A stretch of DNA of 64,000 nt from Pleurostoma richardsiae (GCA_030052745.1 JANBVO010000003.1:1550001-1614000); one strand, 5' to 3'; numbered from the stretch's first letter, positions 1 to 12,959 are shown. Numbers and translations: made by a program. The notes: generated by a model not told the origin, from the sequence alone.

Positions 1-3000
1 ACCAAGTCTTTGGCCCTTGGCCATTGGCGCTTCCGGGGTCGTGACCTTTCTCAGCTTTGGGCCTCACTCACGCCTCTCGTCACGCCATCCTGCCGTCCCA
101 CGACGCTGGCCTGGAAGTGAGTCCATGTGGCTTTCGAGGACTTGTCAAAGTTGCGGCGGCTGATAGCTTTTGCGCCTGGTTTACGCCTCTCGGTCAGCTC
201 TGCAGGCTCCTGCGCCGGCTGACTTGTCAGTTCTCCCGAGCGACTCCAGCTCTGCTGCTTGCCGTTTCTATGACTCGTGTATCCTGCTCACCGAGTGGGA
301 AAAAAAAATATCTCGCAATCCACCAGGTCAGGTAAGATTTATCCGGCAAGATCACCATTTACCCACCTTGGCGCCGGCTTGGTATCTTCTCCGGTGCTAA
401 TCATTTACAGAGTACAGTAAGCACAACCGCCGTTCCAGCTGCTAAGGCATCTGGGACATCTCGACAAACCACGGTCTGCCAATGCGACTGGACATGGCGG
501 TCTACACTAGCATGCAGTAGCTCGCTTTCGCCACGTGTTTGCTGGGCAGAGCAAAATAACGCCACCACTAGTGTGTGAACTAGATTCTCCCCTGCTTAAC
601 GAATAGGCGACCACTAGCCGCACTTCTGGCAGACATTCATTCCACTACACTACTAGAGCGCCCGCCCAGGTCCTCAGCAAGCGTAGCAGGCAGGATACCC
701 CGAACTAGCGGCATTTCCCGAGAGGCCTATTCCTCCCTTTTCCTCCTGAGGATGGAGCGGCGGCGCTGTTGTACGCGATCTTGCAGCTCCCGTCGCCATG
801 GCTCTGGCGACACTCACCGTGCCGCGATTGGTGGGCAGCTTGGGCCGCAGACGTGAATCTCGGCAAACCAGGAGGACCGGCCAGTTTGTCCGGCAGATCT
901 CCCGGCAAACCATCCGGCGAAAATGCCGGACCAGGCGTGGAACAGAGGTGAATCGTGAGGGGCTACGATGCCGGCAAGTCTTCGTTGTACCGCAACCACG
1001 GCGGTGAGGAAGAGGTCTCCCATCACTTCCGCCTGTCGCCGACTTACAGTACATACGTTTGCCGACCAGCCCGCACGTCCGTACAACATCATACATCACC
1101 AGTCTACACATGTTGTGGGGGTGCGCTGATCCACTCCTTAGCAAAGTTGATGATACGCACCGAAATGCCCTCACAGAGTGAGGGCCTCCTTTTGAAATGC
1201 ATGCGCGGAGGACGCACACGGGAGTGCGTCCGACGAGACCCGTAGCCCTCATAGGTGGATCGCGATGATGGCTTTGGCTAAGAGTCATTGGTCAGCCAGC
1301 CAGATTGTCTTGCTAGTTTAGGCCGTGCAGAACCACCCGAACGATTCCTGTCAGTTGTCACAACTTCTCGTGCCGAACCGGTCGTAATAGTCCAAGGTAT
1401 GGGTCTTCATCGGAAGTCTGTTCATTGTGTTCAGCTCGGCAGGGTTTACGGAGGATTCCAAGCGAAACAGCTTCGGTGCAACTGTGGACACGGTTTCATC
1501 CGGGCCGGATACGGACGGGGACGGCATTGCTTTTGCAAGCCATCTCTCTCGCGAAAGGGTATCGCACCTTCCGTCATCAAGACTCCGAGCTGATCTGCCG
1601 CAGAGACTTCGCTCGATCTTCGAGATGACCTCAGCCCTTGCAATAAAGCTTGACACTAAAGAAGCCGGAGGCCTTATCCTGCCGTGGTTACCGCTGGGAA
1701 CTACCCGGGAACCGGTCCGCGGCCCAGTGTCACCGCCGTCTATGAGCTAGGTAGCCGCCTGCCGACGGTCCCTCGGGAGGAACTGCTTGTCTGTCGATGT
1801 GGAGATCATATCATCCCTCACTGCCACGTGGAATCACCAACTAACAGACAGCAAGGGGGGTTCCGGCGGTGAGGTTCGCTGCAGCAATGCAACATTCCTC
1901 CTGCGTCCGTACGTGCGCATGCACGGCTACACTAGGTGCCTTACGCGGGTAGCAGAACGGTCTAGACCTCTGCACTTGGACGGATCCTCCACGGGCTGTC
2001 ACGGGTCAGTTCCGGGGTTTGCGTGGGCAGACAATTTGCTCTCCCGCTTTTACGCGCCCGCACGGGCTTCGTCATCAGATTTGATCACCCATTGCAGCCG
2101 CATGCATTACATCTCCCGAGAGGATCTCTTCGGGTATCGCTGAAGATAGGGAGATGGTGCCGATTAGTCGTCGGCAAGGCCGTCCGACGGGTGAGGAACG
2201 GAAAGAGCTCGGGCTGGGCGGGCTCACAACCTCCACCGCCGGCGTCTCTTGCCGGGTTAGGTGCAGAGTGCGCATTTTACTGCGAATTCTCTTCGATCTT
2301 CCCCTGAGCCATCGAATGAACGCGTCATATCATGTCACTGAGTCTTTCACCTGTCGTCTCTTCTGTTCGGCGTTTGAGCTGCATTGGTTGCAACCGTCCC
2401 CGCCCGGAAAGCTGCCCACCTTCTGAGGCTGTGATCTCTGCCCATGTTGTCGAGGTTGAGTCAGCGGAGGATGAGGCGTCAGCCTTGTCGGCAAGTGCTA
2501 CTCAACCATGACGAGACTCCTACAGTGGAAACATAGTGTTCTGATTGCTGAATATGCTAGCATCATTCACGACTCAATGTCTGCTCTTGTCTGAGGCGTC
2601 TTGACGAGCGCTATCGCATTGATAACCTGATGGCTCTCGTGGACTCACCGTGGCTCAGAGTGAGTAATCTGCGAGAACTTGCTTTTCCGGGGCTGAATCT
2701 CCCTGAGACTGGCTGCGCACACGGACTGTTTCTGAGCTTGTGGGGGGAATTGCAGCTGGACAGTCGTGTCGTGAACTTCTTTCCCGCCTGGCAGATGTAG
2801 GAGCTCGGCAACCTCCTATCAAGACGAAACAGAACTTGACAGGTAGAGAGGGCTGGAGAGACCGATATGTGCATTCAACGTTGGAAGTGCATAGTTCGTA
2901 GGGGTTCTGACAGTAGCGGAAGAAGCTAGTTGAGCCGGCTCGGCTCAGGATGAAGATCAAGGCTAATATAGCTAATGACACCACCGCCCTCTGTTTGGGA

Positions 3001-3398
3001 GACATCAACATGTTGTCGCTCGCAGGGATTGTTTCATTGACACTGCCATCAAGAAGGGCATGCAAGAGAAAATGTAGGTAGGTATCAGATTAAGGCCGAC
3101 ATGACTAGAAATACAAAATTGGGCGGCCATCGGAATACAAAACGTACGCAAACGACGACCCAGACCCCGCAGAAAACTCCAGGTCCCGGGAATCACGATG
3201 CCGTCCATCATGCCGTCGTCCCAGTGTTTTTGTTCTCTCTCCTTCTCTCGCAACAAGCTATCAAATCTGACCTCCCCTTCAAACTCGGCTCTCAAACGGC
3301 GGCTCCCCTCTCTCTCTTCCACTCTCTTACACTCTAGGAGCCCCCCTTTCTTCTCAAGCGCAGCATGCCCATCTCCATCAGAGAAGCCTTCTACGCCC
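1..3398. other. Left-end intergenic region, no supported gene
   Basis: Only short overlapping open frames occur on both strands, and none shows a recognisable domain. The most protein-like is an open stretch at 1427-1750 (+), which has no ATG at its start and no identifiable splice partners. A purine/pyrimidine-skewed stretch lies at 3220-3400, just past the 3' end of the RhoGAP gene. I see no RNA gene or transposon ends. Confidence 0.5.
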
Positions 3399-6144
3399 TC
3401 AATCGTCGTCGAAGATCTGGTACGTGTTCTGCAGTATCGTGTCCACGACGCGCACCTGCCACCCCGCGTCGGCGATGTGGCCCTGGGCGCTGGTGCCCAT
3501 GAGCGTCGGCCCGAACACGATGGCCAGGTTCTGGCTGTTCATGCGCGTCAGGTGCGAGCTGTCCATGACGCGGTACAGGTGCAGCGTCAGCGCGCGCAGA
3601 GTCGCGTAGTTGGGGTCCGGGAGGCTGTTGATGATGGCGTGCAGCGAGTCGCGCCGGACGATGTCGTCGTCGTTCTCTGGGCGGGGGCCGTCAGCAAATT
3701 CCTCCCCGGCTTGGTGTCTTCACTCTACGGGACGAGACGGGTGGGTTGGACTGGGGGAGGGGGGTTTCCCGGAACAATGTCAACTTACTTGCTGCGTCGA
3801 TGAACGCGGAGTAGTGCTCCCTCGTGAGGAGCGGGTCAGGCAGGTCCCGGAAGAACTGCTTCAGGAGGCCGGCGACGCTGTTCACGTCGTGGAAGAAGTT
3901 CTCCGGGTTCCTGAAGTCCAGGGCGGGCGAGCTGGAGTCTAGCATCCATGTCAGTTTGCATACTGTAGCGTTTGCAGGTAGCAAAGACTTACCTGTGTCG
4001 AACATGGCCTTCAGACGATTCACGTGCGGGACAGACCCGGAGAGTCTGTAGATGCCCTCCACGTTGAGGCCAAACAAGTCGACTGCCTGGATACACTGGT
4101 ACACCACCATTGGGACAGCCAGGCCATCCCGCTCGTAGAGTCTTTGGAGGGACACCCCGAATACAGGCCGTGCTGGTGGCATCTGCGGCGCGGGCGCCTG
4201 CGAGCCTTGCGACAGGCTCAAAGGTCCTGACGCACCGTTCGGCGGCTGCTGCTGAACCGGGCTAGTCACGCCCTGCGAGGACCGGTCCTGCCCGGGCGCC
4301 GGAGACCCGGAGGAGGTCTGGAACGGCAACGCGCCAAGCTGCGGCGGACCTTGCTGCGAACTCAAGCTTCCCGCATTGCCGCTGCTATTGAAGCGGGAGT
4401 TGGGGACATTTGGGCCCTGCGGCGGATATTGTTGCTGGCCAGGGGCTATGCCCTGCTGGCTCGTCATGCTACTGTGGCTGAAGTTGCGCTCGTGCTGAGG
4501 TGGTTGGCCTCTTGACGACGGCCTCTGCCCTCCGCTCATCATGGGTCCCATCCCCGGGCTGCCCGCAAAGCCCTGGTTGACAGACGGCTGTTGCCGGTGG
4601 GCGAACTGGGGTTGGCCGGCAGGAGATGACGGCAGAGATGACTGTGGTCGCATCTGCGGTGGAGGCGCCCCTGGTTGGCCCATCGGCTGACCCATGGGCT
4701 GCACGGCCGGGACCTGGGGTTGCTGAATCTGTATCGGCGCGCCCGACGACCTGCTCAGAACCTGCGAACATGTTAGCTTCGGTATGGTCAGGTTACGTGT
4801 GTGTCAGGGCGGCATCAGCCAGCACTTACGGGATGTTGTTCATATTTGGGCTCTCCGGTCTGGGGAGGCACCTTGCTGTGGTTGCTGCGAATATAGTCGT
4901 TCAAGTCCTTGTCGCTGTCGACAGCTAGAACTATGTCCCGCAGGCTCTGGGCATCGGCGGGGCGAGCAAGCGGTCCCTTCGCATTCTTCAACGGACTTAT
5001 GCTTAACCCGTTACTAAGGAGTAGCTTCTCGTTGAAGGATGCTTTGAGATGCTAGTCAGCAGCAGCATTTCACCAGGAGGGGGAGACAGGAGAAGGAAGC
5101 AAGAGGCGCACCAAATTTTTGCATCTGCAGGAGGAGCCCGGAGTCGCACTCTTTTATAATGTCCTGGAGCGCCTTGATGGCCTCAGGCCGCGTCCGATCC
5201 ACGAGCTCGCCCTTCTCGGTCTGCAGGATCTGCACCTTGGTCTGGTAGTCCTGGTCTGCCGCCTGGACCTTGCGCAGCAGGTCCTCCTCGTGTTGCGCCG
5301 CAGACTTGGGCCCCTTGAACCCGAACATCTTGCCGCCCTTTTGCCCGCCGGTGTCGCCGGTCCTGACGCGGTCGTACTCCTCCGCCAGCGAGTGGTACTT
5401 AGCCTGCGACTTCCGCATCTGCGCCTCAATGTCCGCCACTCGCTGCTCCGCGGCCAGCCCGTTCTGCTTCCAGCCCTTCCGGTTCTTGTCGGCGATGGCC
5501 GCCAGCTCGTGGAGGTCCTCGTGCATCTGGTGCAGCGACGCGGCGAACTGCAGTCCGTTCTCCGCCATCCTCTCGTGCACGGCCATCATGTTGTCGTAGG
5601 CTTGGAGGAAGGAGCCTCCCAGGTGCTCGGATCGGTGCATGCTCTCCGTCGTTATCTTCGCCAGCTTCTTGATGCCATTGGCTTGTTCCTCCTCGAGCTT
5701 TGCTCTCTTGCTGAGGAATGCCGCGAACTCCTACAGGCGCGTAGATAGCCACGTTAGCATAGAACCTACGGTGGGAATACGGATAGCTTAAGGCAAGGTG
5801 ACATCGGGGCTTCTTGCACGTACCCTCGCGGACGCTATGCTCTGCTTCAACCTATTGAGCATAGTGACAATGCCAATCTAAGAGCCCCGTCAGCAACAAT
5901 CGCACCCATCGCGTCCCGGCGGGCGGGCTTCTGTTACCTCTGAGGTCAGGACGTCCTGCACATCCTTCGAGACATCGGCGGGCTGCATCGTCGCAGTAGT
6001 TGGGCTGCCAGCGCCGGCGGAGAGAGGAGCAGCGGCGCCATTCGTCGGGGCACCGTTCTCGGTGGGAGTGCCGCCGAGAGACATACTGCCGGTGCGCTCT
6101 CGGGGGTTTGGCAGGAAGTCGGTCGACGCGTTGTACTCGGTCAT
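3399..6144 (-). CDS. RGD1: F-BAR / RhoGAP protein (Rgd1 family)
   Basis: GTPase-activating protein for Rho GTPases (Rho3/Rho4 in yeast), acting at the plasma membrane in polarity and wall stress. Seven exons give a continuous 762-residue model: 6144-5938, 5877-5824, 5730-5112, 5041-4830, 4761-3993, 3938-3789 and 3676-3399. All junctions are GT...AG and the phases agree. Residues about 70-350 form the helical F-BAR (FCH) membrane-curving region, starting around IGIVTMLNRLK and EFAAFLSKRAKLEEEQ. A Pro/Gln/Gly-rich linker follows (about 370-560), then a RhoGAP domain (about 563-755) with the arginine-finger motif GIYRLSG near residue 604. The acceptor of intron 3 is the second AG, which restores FASFNEKL. 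The ATG at 6144 is the first in frame and opens a short disordered N-terminus. Family assignment is firm. The exact Rho substrate is inferred from yeast. Confidence 0.93.
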
Positions 6145-8140
6145 CGCGGTTGATGTCGTGTGGAGAGTGGAATGTCGAGGTCTGTGGTTCTTGCCGACCG
6201 ATCGGGCGGTCGGTTCGTCGATCTGGCGGCTCGCAGCTCGTCAGACTCGTCGAGCTAAACCTCGCCTGCCCCTGCTTGCGTTCCCGGAACCCAGGTCGAG
6301 CGCTATTCGGCAGCGAGGCAGGGGTTGAAACGGGTAGAGTTCATGCGCAGCGCGGCGATATGCGGTGAGAGAGCTGGGCGAAGCCGGGGATGTCGCCAGA
6401 AGGCGTCGTCGTCTGATCACCGATTAGAGGAATCGAGCTCCCCCCAGGAATGCCCGACAGCCCGACACGGAAAGCCAAGCACGACCCCCTGCACAGGCGG
6501 CAAATAGCAGGCTCGATCGTCTGAAGTATCTGCTGCCCGCGGGGCGACGAGCAGGAATCGGGAAGGAGTTTGACGGGGAACCTCGTGAGTCGCGCTTCCG
6601 ACGAACAGCTCGCTGGCATACAGAAGCGGTGCGCGCTTTTGAGGAATTTGTTCGTGTCGTCGTGGCAGGTTTGGAGAACGAGCAGACACGCAAGACACCC
6701 GGCCCGCGCGAGGCGCAGCGTCAGTCTCAGAGGTACCTGCCTGTACCGCTTACACCCCCACTTACTGAGTGGGCGCGCTATGTAGAGGGAGCTTCAAAAA
6801 GTACCGCGTTGTACTCGGGTACCTTGCAGCTATACGGCGCCAGCGGCGTGACCGTTGAACATTAAAGTGGTCCTAGGAAATGGCAATTGCAGAATCCGAG
6901 CGTCAAAGCGGTCGAGGATATTCGAGTCCTCGGCTGCAGATGCCGGAGCGATGAGTGTCACCGCTTCCGTATACACAGACTTGGATTGACCAAACCTCTC
7001 GATCGAATGCTAACCGACAGGGTCTCAGCTTACTTGAGTTTCCTCGACTCATCATCACGCATGGCCCTGTCTGCTGCGCGAGCCCCTACGAATCTGAGGC
7101 CTAATTATGCATCTTCAACCTTAACCCCCCCTCCCGTGCTCACATCTACTCTATCTCCCACGCTACGACTCTCGGTACCCTCAGATCCGTAAGTCCCCTG
7201 TCGTCGTCCCTTCTTTTCCCCCTCTCCCGTTCCAGATACCCCGTTTCACATCCCTGAGCCGATCGGCGTCCCTCGTCTGTGGGCAAAAGCCCCCGGAACA
7301 TCTGTCCCAAGATCCCTTTTTCGAGGAGTGGGGAGGCGCACACCCTGACGGCGATCACGGCCGTACCTGTCTCAGACTCTCTCGACCGGGTCCTGCTCCG
7401 AAGCAAGAGTCCTGATATTCGGCTATCCTCACTGCGTGGAGTCGCGGAACTACAACCGTGGAACTCGTGCTCCGCAAGGGAATATCATAGTGACGGCTTC
7501 AGGCACGTTTATTAGTTTTCATCAAGATACTGGAAGATAGATAACACCCTCTGTTGCAAGCGGCGATCCTCTGTCTAGTACACAGCCAGAGGGCGGTCTA
7601 CGTGAATATATGCACACCTGTCGTAGTGCTCGATACTCCTCCTTCATAAGGTATCTAGGTGAGAAAATGTCTAGCGTCTGCAAGCATAACTCCATAACCC
7701 CCCAAGGGGTTCTGCTAGCCAATTTTGCCATCTAGATCTTGTACGACGAGACCTTGAACTCGGCAGGGGCGGTAAAGAGGGGAGTACATAAGAAATGTCT
7801 CGGCCAGAGCCGAGTGCAGGTGCATGTTCCTTGTGTGAGACCTTCGAGGGAGAAACGGGACCAGATACTGTCCTCTCAAATGCGCATTCCCGAGACATTG
7901 GTATGTCACGGGAGCCTCACGACGAGCCTCTCGAGATTGGAAACTGAAGCTCCTGTTGAAAACTTTTAAGTAACATTATGGAAATAAATAATGACGGAGT
8001 CCCTTCCGTCAACTTAATCCTCCTCGCTAACAATCGTCAAACAAGCATCCGTCGACCTGTACAGGTGACAGTGCCCCAAAAGCAAGACAGGGGTCTCTCC
8101 CAGTCATCCCTCGAATCCATCAGAGGTGTCGTCCTCCTTC
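6145..8140. other. Intergenic region upstream of RGD1
   Basis: About 2 kb separates the RGD1 start from the 3' end of the dehydrogenase gene. It should hold the RGD1 promoter and 5' leader. Only short conflicting open frames are present, and I see no domain, RNA gene or transposon structure. A pyrimidine-rich patch lies at about 7195-7260. Confidence 0.45.
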
Positions 8141-9274
8141 TTATCTTCCGCCGAACAAAATCCTCACCGTATCCTTCACCAACCCGACCCAACCCCGGAT
8201 CGTCCTCACCGTGTTCAGCAGCCTCACCATGCGCCACACAAACACCTCCACCGACTCGTAGTCCTGCGCGTAGCACTCCCACACCGCCTGGCCCTCTCCT
8301 TCAACCAGTTTCACCGTGTCCTCCGCCCCATCCTGCCCTGGCACGACCACGATCTTGGGCCCAATGCACAGTGCCCTGCCCACAATGCCGTCATCCGCCA
8401 TCAGCCGCGTCGCGGCGTCGACTACATCCTCCAGCTCGGCGGGGGCGCCGCCCGCCAGCGCCAGCAGCCCCGCCTTGGGGATGATGGGTGTCGCGACGAA
8501 GTAGGGGCAGATCATGTTGACGCGGATGCCTTGTCCGCGGACCGTCGCGCGCAGGGAGCGGAAGAGACCTGTCACGGCATGCTTGGCCGCGGCGTACCCG
8601 GTCTGACACGGCAGCGGGGCGATGCCGGCGATGGAGCCCACTAGGAGGAGATGGCGGTCTCGGGGTAGCCCGCTGGGCTTGCAGTCTGTAGCGCCGTTGC
8701 CGTTGGGTTGACTGTTGCTCGGCTGTTTCGCTGCGCCGTTCCTAGGCAGCCAGAACAGCGCCAAATGAGTGGTGTATAAGACGCCGATGAAGTTGACATT
8801 GACGACATCCAGGTTCGGAGGAGGTGGGTTGGGGTCAGTGTCCAGATTGCTGGGGTTCTCGAATCCCTTGCCACTCACGGTGGTCTCCTTCTCCACGATC
8901 CCGGCGTTGGCGACGACGCCGTCGATACCGCCCGTGGGACTGAGCTGTGCCGCAGTCCGGAAGAAGGCGACCTGGCTCTGCCAATCAGTAACGTCGCAGT
9001 GTATGTAGTGATGGTGAGATGACCCCGTGCTGGCGCGCAGCTCAGCGACAAGCTCCTCGCCCATCTTGTCATTGACATCGCCCAAGATAAGATTCGCCCC
9101 ATGGCCAGCCCATTCTCGAGCAAAAGCAGCGCCAAACCCAGATGCGCCACCGGTGACCAGGATGGTCTTGCCAGATACTCCATCTCGGTTGTAGGGAGCT
9201 GTCGTGTCAACCGGCGGAGACTGGCCGATCGCCTCGACTAGATGATGCATGGTTTCCGGTGCCAAAGAAGCCAT
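8141..9274 (-). CDS. Short-chain dehydrogenase/reductase (SDR), extended C-terminus
   Basis: Intronless, 377 residues. Classical SDR signatures are present in order: the cofactor-binding TGGASGFG at residues 41-48, an acidic residue ending beta-2 (GDVND, D66) that favours NAD(H) over NADP(H), NAG at about 123-125, catalytic Ser in VGSIAG (S214), and YAAAK (Y227/K231). The protein is about 100 residues longer than a minimal SDR. Extra length comes from a Pro/Asn-rich insert (about 140-155), an Asn/Gly-rich insert (about 184-203) and a basic/hydrophobic tail ending in RILFGGR. It resembles fungal 15-hydroxyprostaglandin-dehydrogenase-like SDRs, but the substrate cannot be deduced. The ATG at 9274 is the first in frame. 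It is transcribed divergently from the aspartate-semialdehyde dehydrogenase gene across 2.4 kb, so shared control is possible but unproven. Confidence 0.9.
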   Translation of the reverse strand: MASLAPETMHHLVEAIGQSPPVDTTAPYNRDGVSGKTILVTGGASGFGAAFAREWAGHGANLILGDVNDKMGEELVAELRASTGSSHHHYIHCDVTDWQSQVAFFRTAAQLSPTGGIDGVVANAGIVEKETTVSGKGFENPSNLDTDPNPPPPNLDVVNVNFIGVLYTTHLALFWLPRNGAAKQPSNSQPNGNGATDCKPSGLPRDRHLLLVGSIAGIAPLPCQTGYAAAKHAVTGLFRSLRATVRGQGIRVNMICPYFVATPIIPKAGLLALAGGAPAELEDVVDAATRLMADDGIVGRALCIGPKIVVVPGQDGAEDTVKLVEGEGQAVWECYAQDYESVEVFVWRMVRLLNTVRTIRGWVGLVKDTVRILFGGR

Positions 9275-11645
9275 GGTGCGTCAGCGGTGTCTAACAGAAA
9301 GTCTGGGGACAACAGCTGGTTATCCCCTTCTGTGCTCAGAGGGCCAGAGAAGACCCGTGAGAGCTCATCAACACAGAAATAATCCGATGAGGCAACTGTA
9401 GACTGTTTTATCTGGCTAGAAAGCATGGAGTAGAAGAGTGAAGCCCCTTTTCATCCCAGGCTGGAATTTTTGCCTTGACTTGCCGACTATCCTCTCACCC
9501 CGTAGTTTGAGCGGTTTCTGATTCAAGAAACAAAAAGATCACAGCTTTGCAATGGTCAAAGGGGGCAGCGTAAATGAGAGAGAAAACGCCCAGTACAGGC
9601 GGCTCAGGCTTCACTAAAGCCAATGGGTTTGGAGGGAGACGGGAAATGGCAGATGCCAAAATGCACCCACATGCTCGCGGGAACAAACATGAGCAGACAA
9701 CAAGGATATGACATTGCATAGCATCCTTCCTTACCAGGAGGGTGTTCGTCCCCAACAAATTCAGCCCAAAAAGCCACGCGGAGCAGCAACCAAGCGTCAG
9801 TCTTGTTAAGATACGCCCATGGTCTTATTCGTCTACCCTATTCTCGGGCGCCAGTCTAGACTTAGAGCGACAAGGTGCGGTTCACGGCCGCAAGGGCTAG
9901 ATTTCGAGGTTCTAGGCTCCTGGAGGCGCAAATGCAGGAGAGCTTGGAGAACCTGCCGCATTCCGAATCGGAACTGATCCAGTAGACCACCCTGCAGAGG
10001 AAAGAGATGGCATTGGGTAGCTCTACTATGTAGAGGAATGCGACAGAAGAGGCTTGAAAAATATTGAATGATGGCGCGGAGCTAGGTGACCAAGTCAGGA
10101 AGCAATGTGTGTCTTTCGTGCGAATGGAGCTAATGAGGACGGATGCCTTCGTAAGCTCGTAAGCACTGCGACAGTGGCCTTGTACAAGGGTGTGCGCACG
10201 ACCGTGGAGTCGATATAACAGGTTTTCTTTGGATGGTGGTGCAACCGCTACTGTTTTCAGGCTCCCACGTCAAGTCAACTGAAACGCCCGGACCGACGGA
10301 GCATCAGTATGATGGGCTCACGGCCGACTGTCCGCTGTCTCTGGATTCCGGCCGCAATGGAAGATTGAAAGATCGAGGCGAAATGTCGACAAGTTGCAGC
10401 TTGCTAGGCTACTTATGCTTTGTAGCGCGTTGCTCGGCCGCTGGACGCCGGCCAGCCAACCGCTGTCGACAGTCAAGTGGGCAGGGTATCTGCCGGCCGA
10501 ATGGCGCTTGGCGCTCGACATCTTGTCTGCCCTGTTGCCCTCCCACGAGACGGAAGCAGAGTAATGTTCGATACCATTGTCGGGAGTTGAGAAGCAGAGG
10601 GGAACTGTGACGCCGGGACCGCGCTCAGCATTTCGGCATCTGATCTGGCTGGCTGTGAAGGCCTCTGTTTCTTCAGGAAGCGCCTCCTTCTCTCTCTCTC
10701 TCCTCCTTCGTCGGCATGAGACCTTCGTGGCGGTACAGCCTGTCGATCTACGAGGTAGGAGGTACATCACGGATGTGGGAAGAAGTAGAGGAGTGTCTCC
10801 CTAGATATGAAGTGGAAGGCGCGTCCCGCAACGGTAAAGACACCCACGGTGCCGTATTCTCTTGCCGAAACGGCCAGCTCTCCTGCCGGGCTCCCAGTCA
10901 TGGATCACCTTGCTACAGACCGGTACTGTGCATAACTACCGGTTTCCGTGGAGATCCGACTCCCATCCAGACGAGCGACGGCTATACGGCACCTGTTAAG
11001 GCGTCTGCTATCAAGTCTCCCACTCGAGACCCCTGTGGGCAGTTCGACATTTCACAGCGCTGCACAGCACAGACACAGGCACAGAGCGCAAAGGGCACCA
11101 CCGCCCCATCCCGTCGTGAGGTACTGTACCCGGCGACGGGATCCAAAGGGTCCAACGGCGTGGAATTCTCCGCCCATGGTCCCACGTTCGGCGTCTGTAT
11201 GAGAAGCAGATCCCGGATCGGTGATCGGCATCTCCTGCGGTTCCCGTCCATCCATTCCCCAGGGACCAGAAGCCGGCCGGTCGGGGTTCCAGGTCCCACC
11301 GTTCTACAGGGCTGGCGGGAGATGCCAGGCACCTCGGTGGAGTCCGCTCGCTTGTGTTTTAGGGGATAAAAAGGGGACCAGAACCCTGCCACTGATGCCA
11401 TTGCGGGAGCTCCGATCGCGGGGCAATTTTTTGGTGGGGTTTTGATCTGATTCACCAGCAGAAGCACCCCACGAGGCGAAAAAATCGCCATATTATCCCA
11501 CAGCCGCATCCAGATCGCGCAGCCTTTCCTCCCCGGTGACACATTCGAATATCAATTGGGCTTTCCGGACGTTTCTCTACATCGTCACTCTTCCAGTTTC
11601 CCGTCCGATCGATTTATATAGCGATTGCAGCTCTGCGCAGTCATC
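9275..11645. other. Divergent intergenic region between SDR and HOM2
   Basis: This 2.4 kb region carries both divergent promoters. Several open frames of 70-217 codons overlap on both strands around 10300-11540 without any recognisable motif, and none is convincing. A TATA-like tttatata lies at about 11613-11620, close to the HOM2 start. I see no transposon or RNA gene. Confidence 0.4.
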
Positions 11646-12959
11646 ATGGCGAGCCAATATCCTGAGAAGAAGTGCGGTATGACTCCTTCGCCCGGCCATT
11701 TCAAAACCCATCAGCGCCTCCCGTATGCAGGCAAGGCTGGCTGACACACGTTCGTTCAACGCAGGCGTCCTCGGTGCGACTGGTTCAGTTGGCCAGCGCT
11801 TCATTCTTCTGCTGCAGGGTCACCCCTTCCTCAAGCTCGTGGCCGTCGGCGCCTCCTCCAACTCCGCCGGCAAGAAGTACCGCGATGCTGTCCGCTGGAA
11901 GCAGTCGACGCCCATGGGCCCCGTCGGCGACCTGGTTGTGCGCGAGTGCAAGTCGAGCGAGTTCAAGGACTGCGACATCGTCTTCAGCGGGCTGGACGCG
12001 AGCGTGGCAGGTGAAATCGGTAGGTCATAACCCGCGCATCTCAAAGACGACCTTGTATTTCCGAATTCATGGCTGACAGAAGCTTCCCTTCTCATCAGAA
12101 TTGGACTTCCTGACCGCAAACCTTGCCGTCTTTTCCAACGCAAAGAACTACCGTCGCGACCCCCTCGTTCCCCTCGTCGTCCCCACCGTCAACTCCTCCC
12201 ACCTGTCCATGATCCCTCACCAGCGCCGCCAGCGCAACCTCGAGAAGGGCTTCCTTGTCTGCAACAGCAACTGCGCCGTCATCGGGCTCGTCATCCCCTT
12301 CGCCGCGCTGCAGAGGCGCTTCGGCCCCATCGAGGCCGTGTCCGTCGTCACCATGCAGGCCGTCTCCGGCGCCGGCTACCCGGGCGTGCCCTCCATGGAC
12401 ATCCTCGACAACGTCGTGCCCTTCATCTCCGGCGAGGAGGACAAGCTCGAGACGGAGGCGCAGAAGATCCTCGGCGGCATCAACAGCGACGCCACCGCGT
12501 TCGAGGAGCTCAAGGAGCTCAAGGTCTCGGCCGCGTGCAACCGCGTGCCCGTGCTCGACGGCCACACCGCGTGCGTCAGCCTGCGGTTCGCGAGGCGGCC
12601 CGCGCCCAGCGCGGAGGAGGCCAAGGAGGCGATGCGCGCGTACGTCAGCGACGTGGAGGAGCTGGGGTGCCCGAGCGCGCCGAAGCCCAGCATCCAGGTG
12701 TTCGACGAGCCGGACCGGCCGCAGCCCCGGCTGGACAGGGACCTGTCGAGGGGTTACACGGTCAGCGTGGGCCGGGTGAGGGAGGACGAGAGCGGCATCT
12801 TCGACCTGAAGTTTGTTGCGCTGAGCCACAACAGTAAGTTCCAGCAGCCATTTGTATGCGTCGTCACTAGGGAGCTAACGTGTCTCGGCAGCCGTCATCG
12901 GAGCTGCGGGATCCTCGATACTGAACGCCGAAGCTGCCGTTCTGAAGGGCTATCTTTAA
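11646..12959 (+). CDS. HOM2: Aspartate-semialdehyde dehydrogenase
   Basis: Reduces aspartyl-4-phosphate to aspartate semialdehyde with NADPH, in the shared trunk of threonine and methionine synthesis (cytosol). Four exons, 11646-11676, 11765-12019, 12099-12833 and 12892-12959, give 362 residues, the usual length of the fungal enzyme. The NADP-binding [10 protein letters not shown] follows the first intron directly. The catalytic cysteine is in CNSNCAV (about C154) and the active-site histidine in LDGHTACV (about H251). The last exon encodes the conserved C-terminal [11 protein letters not shown] motif and a stop at 12957-12959. The frame stays open far beyond the third donor but is then unrelated to the family, so splicing there is required. 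A TGACTC general-control element lies just inside intron 1. The third exon is strongly GC-biased at third positions, as expected for a highly expressed gene. Confidence 0.96.
11680..11685 (+). promoter_or_regulatory. TGACTC general amino-acid control site (Cpc1/Gcn4-type)
   Basis: TGACTC is the core binding sequence of Gcn4/Cpc1, which controls amino-acid biosynthesis genes including HOM2 in yeast. Here it lies four bases into intron 1, overlapping the 5' splice region. A six-base match can arise by chance, and the intronic position makes function uncertain. Confidence 0.25.

Noticed and set aside
1427-1750. 107-codon plus-strand frame with protein-like codon pattern
   Set aside because: No ATG near its start, no clear splice partners and no recognised motif. 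Could be an exon of an unknown gene, but the evidence is too thin.
12095-12829. 244-codon frame antisense to HOM2 (and similar frames opposite RGD1, BOR1 and ROM2)
   Set aside because: Mirror images of GC-biased coding sequence. Composition is dominated by Val/Leu/Arg/Asp/Gly and no independent domain is present.
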